From contig JALRLY010000274.1 in assembly GCA_023647555.1 (NCBI GenBank), positions 1 to 64,000 of the forward strand: 64,000 nucleotides of DNA. Reading direction: 5' to 3'. Under the pieces are notes generated by a model. The model had not been told where the DNA came from, did not search any database, and saw nothing but the letters and a program-made list of their open reading frames with translations. This stretch comes from Pancytospora philotis (lineage: Eukaryota; Microsporidia). How positions within the stretch are numbered: the stretch's first letter is position 1; every line of letters starts with the position of its first letter. Below, piece after piece: positions 36,369 to 46,128 of the stretch. The translations under genes and the position numbers were made by a program.

Positions 36369-39224
36369 ATGCGGTTTCTGTTAGCGGCGTGGCCACTGGC
36401 AGGGCACTTTGTTGGTGCCAGAATCAGTCTGAAGGATGCCATTGACTTGGTCGAAAAAGAACGCACAACAGCCGATGGTGATAAAATCTTTGTCAATCCT
36501 GAGGGCCCGTTGAACATTCTGAGCGGACATATGCTGATTAACGACGATGTGATTGCGAAGAAGCGGAAGTTTTCTCCACCGATACGGGTTTCGTATAAGC
36601 TGAAAGAAGTGGTGGAAGAGGTAAAAAAGGTGGACGCAGCGGCAGAAGTAAGAAACGTAGCGGAAGAGGCAGGAAACGCAGCGGAAGAGGCAGGAAACGC
36701 AGCGGAAGAGGCAGGAAACGCAGCGGAAGAGGCAGGAAACGCAGCGGAAGAGGCAGGAGATACATCAGAAGCAGAGTATATAGAAGAGGAGGAGGAAGAT
36801 TCCTCATCCGATTCTAACGGAGACTCTGATAGAGAGTACGTATTCAACAGAGATCCTACGAAGGACGAGATCTGCGACTTCACTCAGTCAGAAGCGAAAG
36901 CTTACCTGCACGCCTACTATGATACAATGAAAGTCCTGTTCAGGGTCCTCTGCGATACAGTGGTTGTAAGCTCTACTCACTACAAGTCCTTTTATAAGTA
37001 CATGCGCACGCAGCTTCCCTCGGGCAAGAGGGGGGAGGCCCAGTTCTTCGCGGCAATGCTTCTGCTTGCCAACGGAGAGAAGATCGAGGCCGTGTACGAG
37101 CCCAAGGAAGTGTCCAGTAAGAAGAAACAGAAGGGCAACCCTACCGCCGTCTCGCTGACGTACAACGGACGGACCATACTGGAGCTAAAGTTGAAGATAT
37201 CTGATAAGGGAAATACGAAAGATTTGTTCTTAAAAGAAGTACAGACGGTCGTCGACTTTTTCGTCAAATACGGCGCGACCGACATAAAGAAGTACAACTT
37301 ACACTACACCGATAGCCCAAACTTCCTCATGCAGGCGTACCTCTGCGAGTATGTAAACGATGGCAGGCTCATTGAGGAGGTGTTCGATTGTGTTGACGCG
37401 CTTCTTGCGGAGTTTCACGCGGGCACTGAGCTGGATGCGGCGCGTGCCCGCTTCTACACCAAGGATAAAACGCTCATCGAGGCCTATTCTGGCCGGTACG
37501 AGGCGCTCAGAAGGATCGAAGAAATCAGCAGAAGCGGCAGCTTCCCACTCAACAGCCGGAACATCCCGCTGGAGGCCCAGCTTGTGCACTACTACGACGA
37601 GAAAGACGAAGCAATCTGCAACGAAACGACTTACAGTGACTGCGGGGAGATTGCGCTGTTTAACTTATTCTGCTGTCTGCTGTACGATCCTGCCACGCGT
37701 AAATACAAGATTGAACATCTGATCGCTAGAAAATACAACCCGACAGAGCGCTTCATACATTTCTTTACAGAGGTCTGCACTAAACCCGAGGACAATAACA
37801 AAGCGGAAATACACCAGGAATGGGCGCGCGTTGTACAAGGTCTCACGCTGGAACCGATGGTGAGCGAAGAAGAAAGTGAAGAAGAAGCAGAAGAGGAAGA
37901 GGAAGCAGACGAGGAAGAGGTAGCAGACGAGGAAGAGGTAGCAGAAGAGGTAGCAGAAGAAAAAGTGGAGAAGAAACGTACTCTGATTAACTACTGCAGA
38001 GCGACCGAGAATAATGTGCCTATAGAACTCGACTCAGATATAGGAACTTTCTTGATGGTGCTGATCAAAATCATAGGGATTCCAGAGGAGTCTAAAATAC
38101 GCAAGGAAAAAACTATGGATGAAATCCTCGCTTCCCCGGATGGTGAAATAGATTACCAGATCTTGGTTCCGTGGGTGAGCGATATGATTAGTGCGATTTC
38201 AGATAAACAGGTGTATACTAAGTGTCGCGACCCGGAGATCGAGATTGACAAGAATGGACGAGAAGTGCTCTATGGAAAGCTTGTGATATTATATGAAGCA
38301 CGGTACGGAGATCCGTTTGACCATAAGTTTGAACTCGAGTTCGACCCTGGTCATGTTTCATTCACCTACGTACCCCCAATTAGGCCGCTCAGCGATGAGG
38401 ACAATAAGTTTTTTGCGCCCTATGTTGAAAATGCGCCTGAAAACAGTGGGCCAGTTCTCATTCGCCTGATCCATGATAGTATACAGAGATTCCTTAGCAC
38501 AGGCCAGGAACCCCCGTTGCCAACTGTGCACATTGCTGGAGTAGAGGCTGCGCGCGATCCGATGGAGCTCTACCTAGCGCTCACCCGCTGGCTGGAACAC
38601 ACACCGATGCGTACTTCCGTTGATCGGCTTGCAGCAATCGACCAGTTGTTTCCCACGTTCAAGGAGCTACTGGAACAGCGAAATGACCTCAGCAGTGCGG
38701 CGGGTGAATTGTGTAAGAATCCGCTCGTGCTACTCATAGCAAACATCCTGGGAAGCGTGCCTCTAAGTGATTATAGGATTAGGTGGCCGTTCTCGTACGC
38801 TGTTCTCCCTCACTGCGCCGACGCGCGTGATAAACTCTTCCCAAGCATTCAAATTGACCCATCACTGTATCGCTATGATCCTGATATAGCAGCGAGATTG
38901 GATACGGAGTGGCAACTCTGGCATTTATCAGAATACCGTACCCCAAACATGGCATTGTATTATCTTAAGCAGCTAGCCGCCCTCGCGCCAGTATGGAGAG
39001 CATCTGATCGGAAAGACGTAGCGCCGATTGTTAGCTTTTTCGAGTATTTCAATTCAGAAAACACGATTGGGTATGCGGCAGTTAAGATGTTTATGGCTTG
39101 TAGACACACTGAGGGCATTGAGTTTCTGCAGCCCTTCTGCATCCCGGAAAGTAGTGGCGATAAGGCCGATAGCAAAGCCAATCGAGAGGTTTGGCTCCGT
39201 TTGGCGAAGAAATATCGACTCTAA
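36369..39224 (+). CDS. Large secreted acidic protein with tandem repeats, unknown
   Basis: I do not recognise a function. The 951-residue product starts with a hydrophobic leader (M-R-F-L-L-A-A-W-P-L-A-G-H-F-V-G-A) that is probably a signal peptide. A seven-residue repeat A-E-E-A-G-N-A occurs about four to five times near residues 98-132, and a Glu/Asp-rich stretch follows. A second acidic run with short E-E-V-A-D repeats lies near residues 500-535. Between and after them are two long globular regions, the first with C-N-E-T-T-Y-S-D-C-G-E-I-A-L. Third positions contain far more A/T than the neighbouring genes, so codon use is atypical. A TATA box precedes it. It may belong to a microsporidian-specific secreted protein group. 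Confidence 0.7.
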   Translation: MRFLLAAWPLAGHFVGARISLKDAIDLVEKERTTADGDKIFVNPEGPLNILSGHMLINDDVIAKKRKFSPPIRVSYKLKEVVEEVKKVDAAAEVRNVAEEAGNAAEEAGNAAEEAGNAAEEAGNAAEEAGDTSEAEYIEEEEEDSSSDSNGDSDREYVFNRDPTKDEICDFTQSEAKAYLHAYYDTMKVLFRVLCDTVVVSSTHYKSFYKYMRTQLPSGKRGEAQFFAAMLLLANGEKIEAVYEPKEVSSKKKQKGNPTAVSLTYNGRTILELKLKISDKGNTKDLFLKEVQTVVDFFVKYGATDIKKYNLHYTDSPNFLMQAYLCEYVNDGRLIEEVFDCVDALLAEFHAGTELDAARARFYTKDKTLIEAYSGRYEALRRIEEISRSGSFPLNSRNIPLEAQLVHYYDEKDEAICNETTYSDCGEIALFNLFCCLLYDPATRKYKIEHLIARKYNPTERFIHFFTEVCTKPEDNNKAEIHQEWARVVQGLTLEPMVSEEESEEEAEEEEEADEEEVADEEEVAEEVAEEKVEKKRTLINYCRATENNVPIELDSDIGTFLMVLIKIIGIPEESKIRKEKTMDEILASPDGEIDYQILVPWVSDMISAISDKQVYTKCRDPEIEIDKNGREVLYGKLVILYEARYGDPFDHKFELEFDPGHVSFTYVPPIRPLSDEDNKFFAPYVENAPENSGPVLIRLIHDSIQRFLSTGQEPPLPTVHIAGVEAARDPMELYLALTRWLEHTPMRTSVDRLAAIDQLFPTFKELLEQRNDLSSAAGELCKNPLVLLIANILGSVPLSDYRIRWPFSYAVLPHCADARDKLFPSIQIDPSLYRYDPDIAARLDTEWQLWHLSEYRTPNMALYYLKQLAALAPVWRASDRKDVAPIVSFFEYFNSENTIGYAAVKMFMACRHTEGIEFLQPFCIPESSGDKADSKANREVWLRLAKKYRL
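36660..36758 (+). repeat. 21-base tandem repeat, 4 full copies plus a partial fifth
   Basis: The unit GCGGAAGAGGCAGGAAACGC plus A is repeated at 36660, 36681, 36702 and 36723 without visible mismatches, and a fifth copy at 36744 diverges after 15 bases. Each unit encodes A-E-E-A-G-N-A. The copies are identical at the DNA level, so the array is recent and could vary between strains. Confidence 0.9.
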
Positions 39225-39410
39225 CGCGGGCCTACTACACCAGTTGACCCAAACTCTACTCCTTGTTTGATTAAACTAGCTTTACTTTTTATCTCCGTGC
39301 TTTGCTGCTCTGCTCGCTAGCGCTACAAATCCTGAACGCCGCCCTGGATGCGCGATGCTACCGGCACTGCCCGGCGGCGTACCGTTTAAAATTTTTTCGC
39401 TGCCTCCCCA

Positions 39411-42400
39411 ATGATCGGAGAGCAGCTTGCCGCGATAAGGAAGAACCGCAGGACGCTGCTGTACCAGAAGAAGGCGCTCGTGAAGTTCATTTCCGACGAC
39501 ACCATCGACAATGTCACGCTTCTGAATATGATCACGATGGCGACGCCGTACACCACGCAGAAGTCGCTGCTGTTCGAGCGCCACCAGCTTTCCGAAAAGG
39601 AGAACACGGCGTTCGACCGCAAGTTCTCGGCGTTTCTGAAGGGCCTCATCGCGCGCATGGGCGATCCGGCGATCGATCTGGTCCTCGAGTACTTGGTGCG
39701 CGTGTACAACGCTGACACGTACAACGCCAACGAGCTGCTGTTTCTGATGCTGCCCTTCAGCAGATACAGCGAGCAGATCGGCATCATCGCGAAGAACTCC
39801 GCGCACGCGCTCGCTGCGCTGCCGCGCTATTCCGTTACGGCCATCGCCAGCGCGTCGCTGAAGGACGTGCGGCTCTTCCGCTGCTTCGTCGAGTACTTCC
39901 GGCACTACGAGCTGCTGCGCGGCTTCCTCGACGAGCTGGTCGACAGCCTTGCGCCTGCGCTGAAAGGCTCGAGCACCGACTACCTCAGCGAGATGCACCA
40001 GATCTTCGTGCATCTGATCGCGCAGGGCAGGCAGCAGAAGGCGCTCGAGCTCTACCACAGGCTGCGGACCTACCTCGACAGCGACGACTTCGTGGAGCTG
40101 CTGCTGCCGTTCTACTGCGCCGAGGTGATCAGCCGGCAGCCCGCGGCGTCGGCGCGGGTTTGCATCTTCGAGGACGCGCAGGCCAACGGGACCGGGCGCC
40201 GCTTTCTCGGCGACGAGGGAAGGCTCAGGAAGTATCTGTGCCACTGCGAGGCGCGCGGCATCTTGCCCAGCGAGTTCTCGCCGGTCGAGCACCGCGTGCT
40301 GCTGCACATAACGGGCATCAAGGAGGACGAGGGGATGCGTGACCTCGTGCACGGCAACTTCGATGCGCTGCTGCCGCTCTACACTGAGCTCGGCGCGCGT
40401 CTGCCCCTCACGAAGCTCCTCTGTGCGCATCCGCGGATGCCCGCTCTTTTCAAGTGCATGGGCTTGGAGGATGTGCTCTGCGTGGCCAGGAACTGCGACG
40501 CCTTCCACCCGGAGCTGCTCACCAACGAGAACCACGGCGTTTTTATCAGAAACCTGCGCAGCGAGACGCTCAGCCAGAACTACGAGCGCATCCTCGAGCA
40601 GTGCCTGGGATTCGTGGATTTTGACGCCACTCTTTTCCCCCGGCTCGTCCTTTTTCCCTTTATGAACGATGTTGTCAAGCAGAACACAGTCGATCTCGCC
40701 CTGCGCCTCGGCCACTCGCTCGTTGACGAGCTCTTCGACTCGCACCCGCAGGACCCGGTTGTCCTCCGCTACCTGCTGCGCGCGCAGCATGCGTACGCTG
40801 CGGAGCGCGTCGAGGAGCTGGTGCGGCGCGTCAAGGCCGTCCGCCAGGCCGGCATAACCGCCGACGCTGCTGCGTTCCTGGGCCCAGTTGCTGGGCCAGC
40901 CGTGCTGCGCGACTTCTGCGAGTGGGCCGTTGCTGAGAACCAGACCGCCGCAGTCCTACGCCTGCTAGAGGCGCACTGCGACCTTCTGGGTAGCGATATG
41001 CTCTGGGAGGTGCTGCTCCAGACCGGCTCGCCGGCTGTGCTGCGGCATCTGCTGAGCCACGGCGCGGACACGGTCCACAAACTGTACAACGCGCAGAGGT
41101 TCGACCTTCTGCTGCGCGCCAAGGAGGAACTGCCACTCAAGGCGCTGCTGGTCGAGCATCCGTCTACCTTCGACTTCATTTACGCGAACTATGCCGCGTT
41201 CCAGGATGCGAAGGCCGTCACTGCGTTCGCCGTGGCGCACGCGCATCTGCCGGGTGCTGCCGGGTGCCTGGTGCTCGGGCTGGACCATCTGATCGAGTTC
41301 AGAAGCAGTCCGCACTGGCCCGTTCTCAAGCGCATCATCATCGAGGGCTGCACGAAGAAAAGGGACGTCCAGCGGGCCATCGACCACGTCCTCTGGCACC
41401 TTCGCGAGTTCAACGGCGATGCCGATCTGTTCGCTGCCCTGATCGCCAAGGGCGCCCATGTCTTGGAAGACTCGCTCCAGCGCATCGTGCACTATGGCGC
41501 GCCGGCCGCCGATCTCCTCGACGTTGCAATCAGAAAGAACGCAGTCGAGCTTGAGGTTACGCAGTTCCTCCCGGCTATTGTTCCTCTCATGATCGAGTAT
41601 AAGAAGGACGCGATAGAAACGCTTTTCAAGATGTACACAAACATCCTCTGCGTGAACGCGCGCGATGTCCTCCTGGGCTTCCCCGAGAAGATGCGTGTGC
41701 TTCTCCACCTCGACCCGCGCTATTCGCTGAAGGCCATCGCCGAGGTGCTCTCAGGCAGCGGGGCCTTGGCCGATGACAAGCAGCGGCAGGAATGCGCCGA
41801 TCTGCTGCTCGAGATCTTCTCAACACAGACGTGCAAGAGCCCCGTTGCAGTTGCAAATGTTGCTCGTTCCCTGTGCAGTGCACTGGCCGCCGATGAATTC
41901 TCGGATGATGTCTACACGGGCTTTGTCGCCTTCTACATCAAGTCTTTCGGCGACCGGCCCTGCAGCGCTACCGAGGACCTTCTACTGGCGCTCTTTGCGC
42001 AGCACGAGGCCTGCTTCCATGCGCTGGTGCCCGACCACGTCGCGCAGAACCCGTCTATCTTCCGCAGCTCATTCAGCGCCGCTGTTGACGATATTCTACA
42101 GACCGCGAGCCAAAAGCATCTCGACTTTGTTGGGAGATGCATCGCCTGCCGCCCTGAGGAGCTCGGCAACGAGACTGCGCTCGCTCTATGTACCAAGCTG
42201 TTCGAGCAGCAGTCAGAGGCGTCCATGCCGCTCATCGCCGCCGTTTGCCGCGCCAATACAGCTGTGGCGCGCACCTTCCACTCCTTCGTCGAGGAGCAGA
42301 TCGCGAGCGCCCGCCACGTGGAGTTCGCGCTGGTGCTGCTTGCCCATCTCTTCAAGAGCGTGAGCACGTACAAGGCCAACCACCCCAGCGCGATCAGGGC

Positions 42401-42485
42401 GGCGATCCCGCTTACCGAGTCCAGGGACAGGGCCGTCGCAGAGAAGGCCAAGGCGCTCTACGAGTGCCTGCAGTTCCTGTCTTAG
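39411..42485 (+). CDS. UTP10: Utp10/HEATR1-like HEAT-repeat protein
   Basis: Utp10 is a large scaffold of the small-subunit processome (t-UTP complex) and supports Pol I transcription. The 1024-residue protein is helical throughout. Near residues 80-130 the block L-V-R-V-Y-N-A-D-T-Y-N-A-N-E-L-L-F-L-M-L-P-F (in part) matches the Utp10/HEATR1 N-terminal pattern I-R-x-F-x-I-x-x-Y-N, L-P-Y-H. The central and C-terminal regions look like HEAT/ARM pairs. Yeast Utp10 is 1769 residues, so it would be reduced. A stretch TAAAATTTTTTCG lies about 13-23 bases before the ATG. The assignment rests mainly on the N-terminal block. Confidence 0.65.
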   Translation: MIGEQLAAIRKNRRTLLYQKKALVKFISDDTIDNVTLLNMITMATPYTTQKSLLFERHQLSEKENTAFDRKFSAFLKGLIARMGDPAIDLVLEYLVRVYNADTYNANELLFLMLPFSRYSEQIGIIAKNSAHALAALPRYSVTAIASASLKDVRLFRCFVEYFRHYELLRGFLDELVDSLAPALKGSSTDYLSEMHQIFVHLIAQGRQQKALELYHRLRTYLDSDDFVELLLPFYCAEVISRQPAASARVCIFEDAQANGTGRRFLGDEGRLRKYLCHCEARGILPSEFSPVEHRVLLHITGIKEDEGMRDLVHGNFDALLPLYTELGARLPLTKLLCAHPRMPALFKCMGLEDVLCVARNCDAFHPELLTNENHGVFIRNLRSETLSQNYERILEQCLGFVDFDATLFPRLVLFPFMNDVVKQNTVDLALRLGHSLVDELFDSHPQDPVVLRYLLRAQHAYAAERVEELVRRVKAVRQAGITADAAAFLGPVAGPAVLRDFCEWAVAENQTAAVLRLLEAHCDLLGSDMLWEVLLQTGSPAVLRHLLSHGADTVHKLYNAQRFDLLLRAKEELPLKALLVEHPSTFDFIYANYAAFQDAKAVTAFAVAHAHLPGAAGCLVLGLDHLIEFRSSPHWPVLKRIIIEGCTKKRDVQRAIDHVLWHLREFNGDADLFAALIAKGAHVLEDSLQRIVHYGAPAADLLDVAIRKNAVELEVTQFLPAIVPLMIEYKKDAIETLFKMYTNILCVNARDVLLGFPEKMRVLLHLDPRYSLKAIAEVLSGSGALADDKQRQECADLLLEIFSTQTCKSPVAVANVARSLCSALAADEFSDDVYTGFVAFYIKSFGDRPCSATEDLLLALFAQHEACFHALVPDHVAQNPSIFRSSFSAAVDDILQTASQKHLDFVGRCIACRPEELGNETALALCTKLFEQQSEASMPLIAAVCRANTAVARTFHSFVEEQIASARHVEFALVLLAHLFKSVSTYKANHPSAIRAAIPLTESRDRAVAEKAKALYECLQFLS

Positions 42486-42683
42486 TGGCCCTGCTTTATT
42501 CACACCGGGTCTATCAATAAAATGCACTTAAATTAGGCTGGGTTTGTAGATGCGCGCCATCGCTACGTAAGAAACTTTTTGACGCGCAGTTGTAAAAGGC
42601 GGCGCCAAGGCAGCCGCAGCATGCCTTACAAGTACCGCACAAAATTTTTGCAGCAAATATTTACAAAAATTTTGGTACCCTCA

Positions 42684-42761
42684 ATGCGTGCCAAATGGAA
42701 GAAGAAGAGAATGAGAAAGAGACAAGCTGACAGGCGCAGGATGAGGAAGAGACATAATTAA
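42684..42761 (+). CDS. RPL41: 60S ribosomal protein L41 (eL41), 25 residues
   Basis: eL41 is the smallest ribosomal protein, found in the large subunit and at the subunit interface. The 25-residue product begins M-R-A-K-W-K-K-K-R-M-R-K-R and continues with R-R-R-M-R-K-R, matching the universal M-R-A-K-W-R-K-K-R-M pattern and length. An AAAAATTTT box (42665-42673) lies about 10 bases before the ATG. The frame is open further upstream to an ATG at 42579, but that would place the promoter box inside the coding region and is unlikely. Confidence 0.93.
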   Translation: MRAKWKKKRMRKRQADRRRMRKRHN

Positions 42762-43134
42762 ATTCTCATAGAGTCTACACCTATTTGTTTTTCTTTTACA
42801 TGCGTGTAATCTGTTCTATGTCCTAGCACCTGGCGTGTTGATTTCTTCTTTCGCTGTTTGGAGGCGGGATTCTCCTCTGCTGAATAGCATCAGTGGTTCT
42901 GCATGTAATAGAACGCGGTCTGCGATACTGAGGCATTGCGTTATTCTGCATGCAGCACCCGGGGGAGACACTTCACCTAACCCTAACAGCCCGTGCTACA
43001 GTAAAATTACTGCGTTTGCACGCAATGCAGCAGCCAGGGAACTTTGTATCGCAAACTCCTAGCATCGGCCAGGCACTGCCACTACTGCAGTCTGCTCATG
43101 TGCTCGCGATTTTACGCGTCTGAGATGCTGGCCC
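42762..43134. other. Intergenic gap with a short telomere-like motif
   Basis: This 373-base gap after eL41 contains CCTAACCCTAAC at about 42976-42987 (two telomere-type units) but no ORF or RNA that I recognise. Confidence 0.45.
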
Positions 43135-43875
43135 ATGATCGAGGTCGATCCGGAAACCCGTCGCGGCTTCGCATACGGCGGGAGCCCCGCGGAGCTGGCG
43201 CAGCGGTACAGCTCCTGCGCGCTGACGGTCGAGCGGAGCGAAAAGGTCATGGGCAAGGTGGTGCATACGCTGAGCGTCGCGGACGTTGCGCACCCAAGCG
43301 CGCCGACCGATCTGACGCGACTCGGTAAAATTTTGTGCAAACACGGCAGGCAGCTGGACTACCGGTCGATAAACCGCCTGCCGCAGGAGGGCTGGCAGGA
43401 GCTCATCGACTGCTGGTCCTGCCACGACTGCGAGTTCAAGAGCATGCTGGACCTCAAGGTCGCGCCGCGCGAGTTTGGCATCCTGACGGCCAACTTCTAC
43501 CTGCTCGCGCACCCGTCGGCGCTCCCGGAGTGCTGCAGACACACGCCCCGGCTGTACTACAACGAGCTGCGCACGGGCTACTCTGACAGAAACTACATCT
43601 ACCTCTTCCTGGACGAGTACTTCCAGCACAAAAGCGCGCTGGTCGTCAGCAAGGATGGCAGGTGCTACGAAATAAAGCGCTTCTACAAGTGCGTGCTGCT
43701 CGGTCCCGAGCCCACATGCGCCATAAAGGTCGGGATCCGCGACACCGAGAAGGCGGATTCGGGCAGCGGCTTCACCAATGAGTACTTTATTGACAGGCTG
43801 CTCGAGGAGGTCGCAGAGACTGCCGTCGGGATCACGGTGCTCGGATACGGCGTTGCTTTCGTCAGGCAGCGGTAG
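43135..43875 (+). CDS. Ipa1/UBE3D-like protein (HECT_2 family)
   Basis: The family includes human UBE3D, an E2-binding protein, and yeast Ipa1, needed for mRNA 3'-end processing. The 246-residue product has the diagnostic region L-P-Q-E-G-W-Q-E-L-I-D-C-W-S-C-H (about residues 80-95), with C-x2-C pairs typical of the conserved middle, and a downstream G-x-L-T-A-N-F-Y-L-L. The C-terminal part (F-I-D-R-L-L-E-E-V, then V-A-F-V) is divergent. Expected length is 300-390, so this is slightly reduced. Without a search the assignment stays moderate. Confidence 0.6.
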   Translation: MIEVDPETRRGFAYGGSPAELAQRYSSCALTVERSEKVMGKVVHTLSVADVAHPSAPTDLTRLGKILCKHGRQLDYRSINRLPQEGWQELIDCWSCHDCEFKSMLDLKVAPREFGILTANFYLLAHPSALPECCRHTPRLYYNELRTGYSDRNYIYLFLDEYFQHKSALVVSKDGRCYEIKRFYKCVLLGPEPTCAIKVGIRDTEKADSGSGFTNEYFIDRLLEEVAETAVGITVLGYGVAFVRQR

Positions 43876-44289
43876 TGAATTGGGGACTGGTGGGTTTCCG
43901 CTGCGAGCGGGCACTCACCGATGGCGGTGTTAAACAATAAAGCGCAGTGTATCATTTTATTTCAGTATGTCGATACCGACGTTCGTATTTTTGTTTCACC
44001 CCCTTTGATGTTGCTAAAATCTGATAAATAGGAAATGCGGACTAGTATAACTAGCAGAGCTCTTCAGCCACAGCCCGGTTAACACAGCCTCAACAGTGCA
44101 ATAAAGGAGATAATACTGATGGCTTGGAAGCCTTCGCTTCAGCTAGTACGGCCACCCGGCTTCGATTGATGCCTAGTATTTCTGAGTTGACAGACAGCAC
44201 ACCCCGTTTCATCCGCTGATGAGAGCTCCGCTGCGACGGAGGCACGGCGTTTCAGATCCAAAATAAGAGCACGTGACCGCGCCACGCTG
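43876..44289. other. Intergenic gap, nothing recognised
   Basis: A 414-base gap between the Ipa1-like gene and the VTC gene. The tail of the gap is AT-rich and contains AATAAA. No coding or RNA signal is supported. Confidence 0.45.
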
Positions 44290-46128
44290 ATGCGGTTTGC
44301 CGAGTATCTAGACACGCACAAGCACCCGCCCTACTGCGAGTATTACATCAGATACGCCGAGATGGCCGCCAAGATACCAGAAAAGCCCGCTGCGGGTTCG
44401 GCGGGCGCGTTCTTCCGCTGCTACAAGGAGAGCTTCGTCAACGCCTTCTCCTTTGTGCGGGCCAAGTACGACGAGTTCGAGTCGCTGCTGGGCCACATCG
44501 AGGACGCGATCAACAAGCGCCGCAAGAGCGCGAAGCAGGAGCTCGCCGACATGCTCGACGAGTTCGAGGCCTACGCCGAGTTCATCCGCGTGAACGCCGA
44601 GGGCTTCAGACGCATCGCCGCCAAGTACGAGCGGCGCACGGGGGAGGAGTTCCCGCGGGAGTGCGCGCAGCGGCTGGCGCACGAGCTGGAGCGCATCGAC
44701 GGGCTGAACAGCCTGATATACGCCGCGAGCCGCCTGAAGCTCAAGACGATCAGCGTGAAGAAGAGCAGCGAAAGCGGCACGAGCTTCGTGCGCAAGACGA
44801 ACAAGTACTGGGTGCACAGCGAGAACCTGGCCGCGCTCAAGGCGCGCATCGTCGAGCACCTCCCGGTGTATGTCTTCAGTGGCGGCGCGCCTGGCGACAC
44901 CCCGTACGCCGGCTGGGACTACAAGTCGCACGACACGTGCGTGTCGAGCGTGTACTTCGACAACGCGCGCTTCGAGCTCTACTACGGACGGCTCAAGAAG
45001 CTGCAGGGCGCCGAGGCCATCCGCATCCGGTGGTACGGGAGCACGGTGCCCGACGTGGTGTTTGTGGAGCGCAAGCGGCACGAGGAGTCCTGGACGGGCG
45101 AGAAGTCGAAGAAGCTCAGGTTTAAGATCTACGAGGCCGACGTTGTGGACTACATCAACGGCAAGGACGTCTGGCGGCGCGTGAAGGAGCTGAACGGCGC
45201 GGAGGTGCGGCTGCTCTACCACGAGGTGCAGACGGCGATCGTGAACAAGGGCCTGCGCCCGATGGTCCGCTCGTTCTACAAGCGCACGGCCTTCCAGCTC
45301 CCGAACGACTCCAGCGTGCGGATCAGCCTCGACACGCACCTCTCGATGGTGCGCGAGTGCGCGGAGAGCGACCTGCGCGCCAACACGTTCCCGCTTACGC
45401 AGTGGCGGCGGCCCGACATCGTCTGCGAGTGGCCGTTTGCCGACGCGCCGGCCGCCGCTGTGGAGCTCTTCCCGCATGCGGTGCTCGAGATCAAAACGCA
45501 GGGCGTGGACGAGACGAAGCCGCAGTGGATCGAGGATCTGCTGCAGAGCGCGTACGCCGAGCACGTGCACAAGTTTTCCAAGTACATGCACGGCTGCGTG
45601 ACGCTCTACAGCGGGTTCGCTGTCATCCCGTACTGGATCCCGCAGATGGCGACCGACATCCGCAAGGACCCGTACCACCGGCGCGGGCCCTGCAAGGTGC
45701 TGGTGGACAGCAGGCTCGTCGACGTTGCTGGCGAGAGCGAGGCCATGACGAGCACGCATCTGCACCCCGTCAGCGAGCACGGCAAGCGGATAGCCATGCC
45801 GGCGCGGATCGAGCCGAAGATCCACATGGCCAACGAGCGCACGTTCCTGAAGTGGATCAAGTTCGCCATCTTCCTCGGCGGCGTGGGCACGACGATGTCC
45901 AGCGTGGGCGACCGCAACGCCTGGCTGTGCGGCTGCGTCCTCAATCTGGTGGCCGTCGTCTTCTGCTTCTACGCCTTCTATCTGTGGCACTGGCGGAACA
46001 GCCGCATCTACGTTCACGATCTGCGCCCCTACGACGACCGGTATGGGCCCACGCTGCTCATCTGCATGTACATCGCTGCCATGGCCATCATTGTGCTCTT
46101 CAAACTGACGTGGAAAGCCGGCCAATAA
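44290..46128 (+). CDS. VTC4: VTC polyphosphate polymerase (VTC4-type)
   Basis: VTC4 is the catalytic subunit that makes polyphosphate from ATP and passes it into the vacuole or a comparable organelle. The 612 residues have an SPX domain (1 to about 150, starting M-R-F-A-E-Y-L), the catalytic tunnel domain, and three C-terminal hydrophobic segments (about residues 525-610). The tunnel residues are kept: R245 and R247 in A-I-R-I-R-W, K262 in V-E-R-K-R, R332 in Y-K-R-T-A-F-Q, E400 in V-L-E-I-K-T, and K431 in K-F-S-K-Y. That set distinguishes active VTC4 from the inactive VTC2/3. The VTC4 name is an inference from these residues. Confidence 0.88.
   Translation: MRFAEYLDTHKHPPYCEYYIRYAEMAAKIPEKPAAGSAGAFFRCYKESFVNAFSFVRAKYDEFESLLGHIEDAINKRRKSAKQELADMLDEFEAYAEFIRVNAEGFRRIAAKYERRTGEEFPRECAQRLAHELERIDGLNSLIYAASRLKLKTISVKKSSESGTSFVRKTNKYWVHSENLAALKARIVEHLPVYVFSGGAPGDTPYAGWDYKSHDTCVSSVYFDNARFELYYGRLKKLQGAEAIRIRWYGSTVPDVVFVERKRHEESWTGEKSKKLRFKIYEADVVDYINGKDVWRRVKELNGAEVRLLYHEVQTAIVNKGLRPMVRSFYKRTAFQLPNDSSVRISLDTHLSMVRECAESDLRANTFPLTQWRRPDIVCEWPFADAPAAAVELFPHAVLEIKTQGVDETKPQWIEDLLQSAYAEHVHKFSKYMHGCVTLYSGFAVIPYWIPQMATDIRKDPYHRRGPCKVLVDSRLVDVAGESEAMTSTHLHPVSEHGKRIAMPARIEPKIHMANERTFLKWIKFAIFLGGVGTTMSSVGDRNAWLCGCVLNLVAVVFCFYAFYLWHWRNSRIYVHDLRPYDDRYGPTLLICMYIAAMAIIVLFKLTWKAGQ

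Noticed and set aside
36660..36758. Possible CRISPR-like repeat array
   Set aside because: The repeats are directly adjacent without spacers and lie inside a coding frame, so this is a protein repeat.
42976..42987. CCTAACCCTAAC, a telomere-like doublet
   Set aside because: Only two units, between housekeeping genes; not a telomere and too short to claim an internal telomeric tract.
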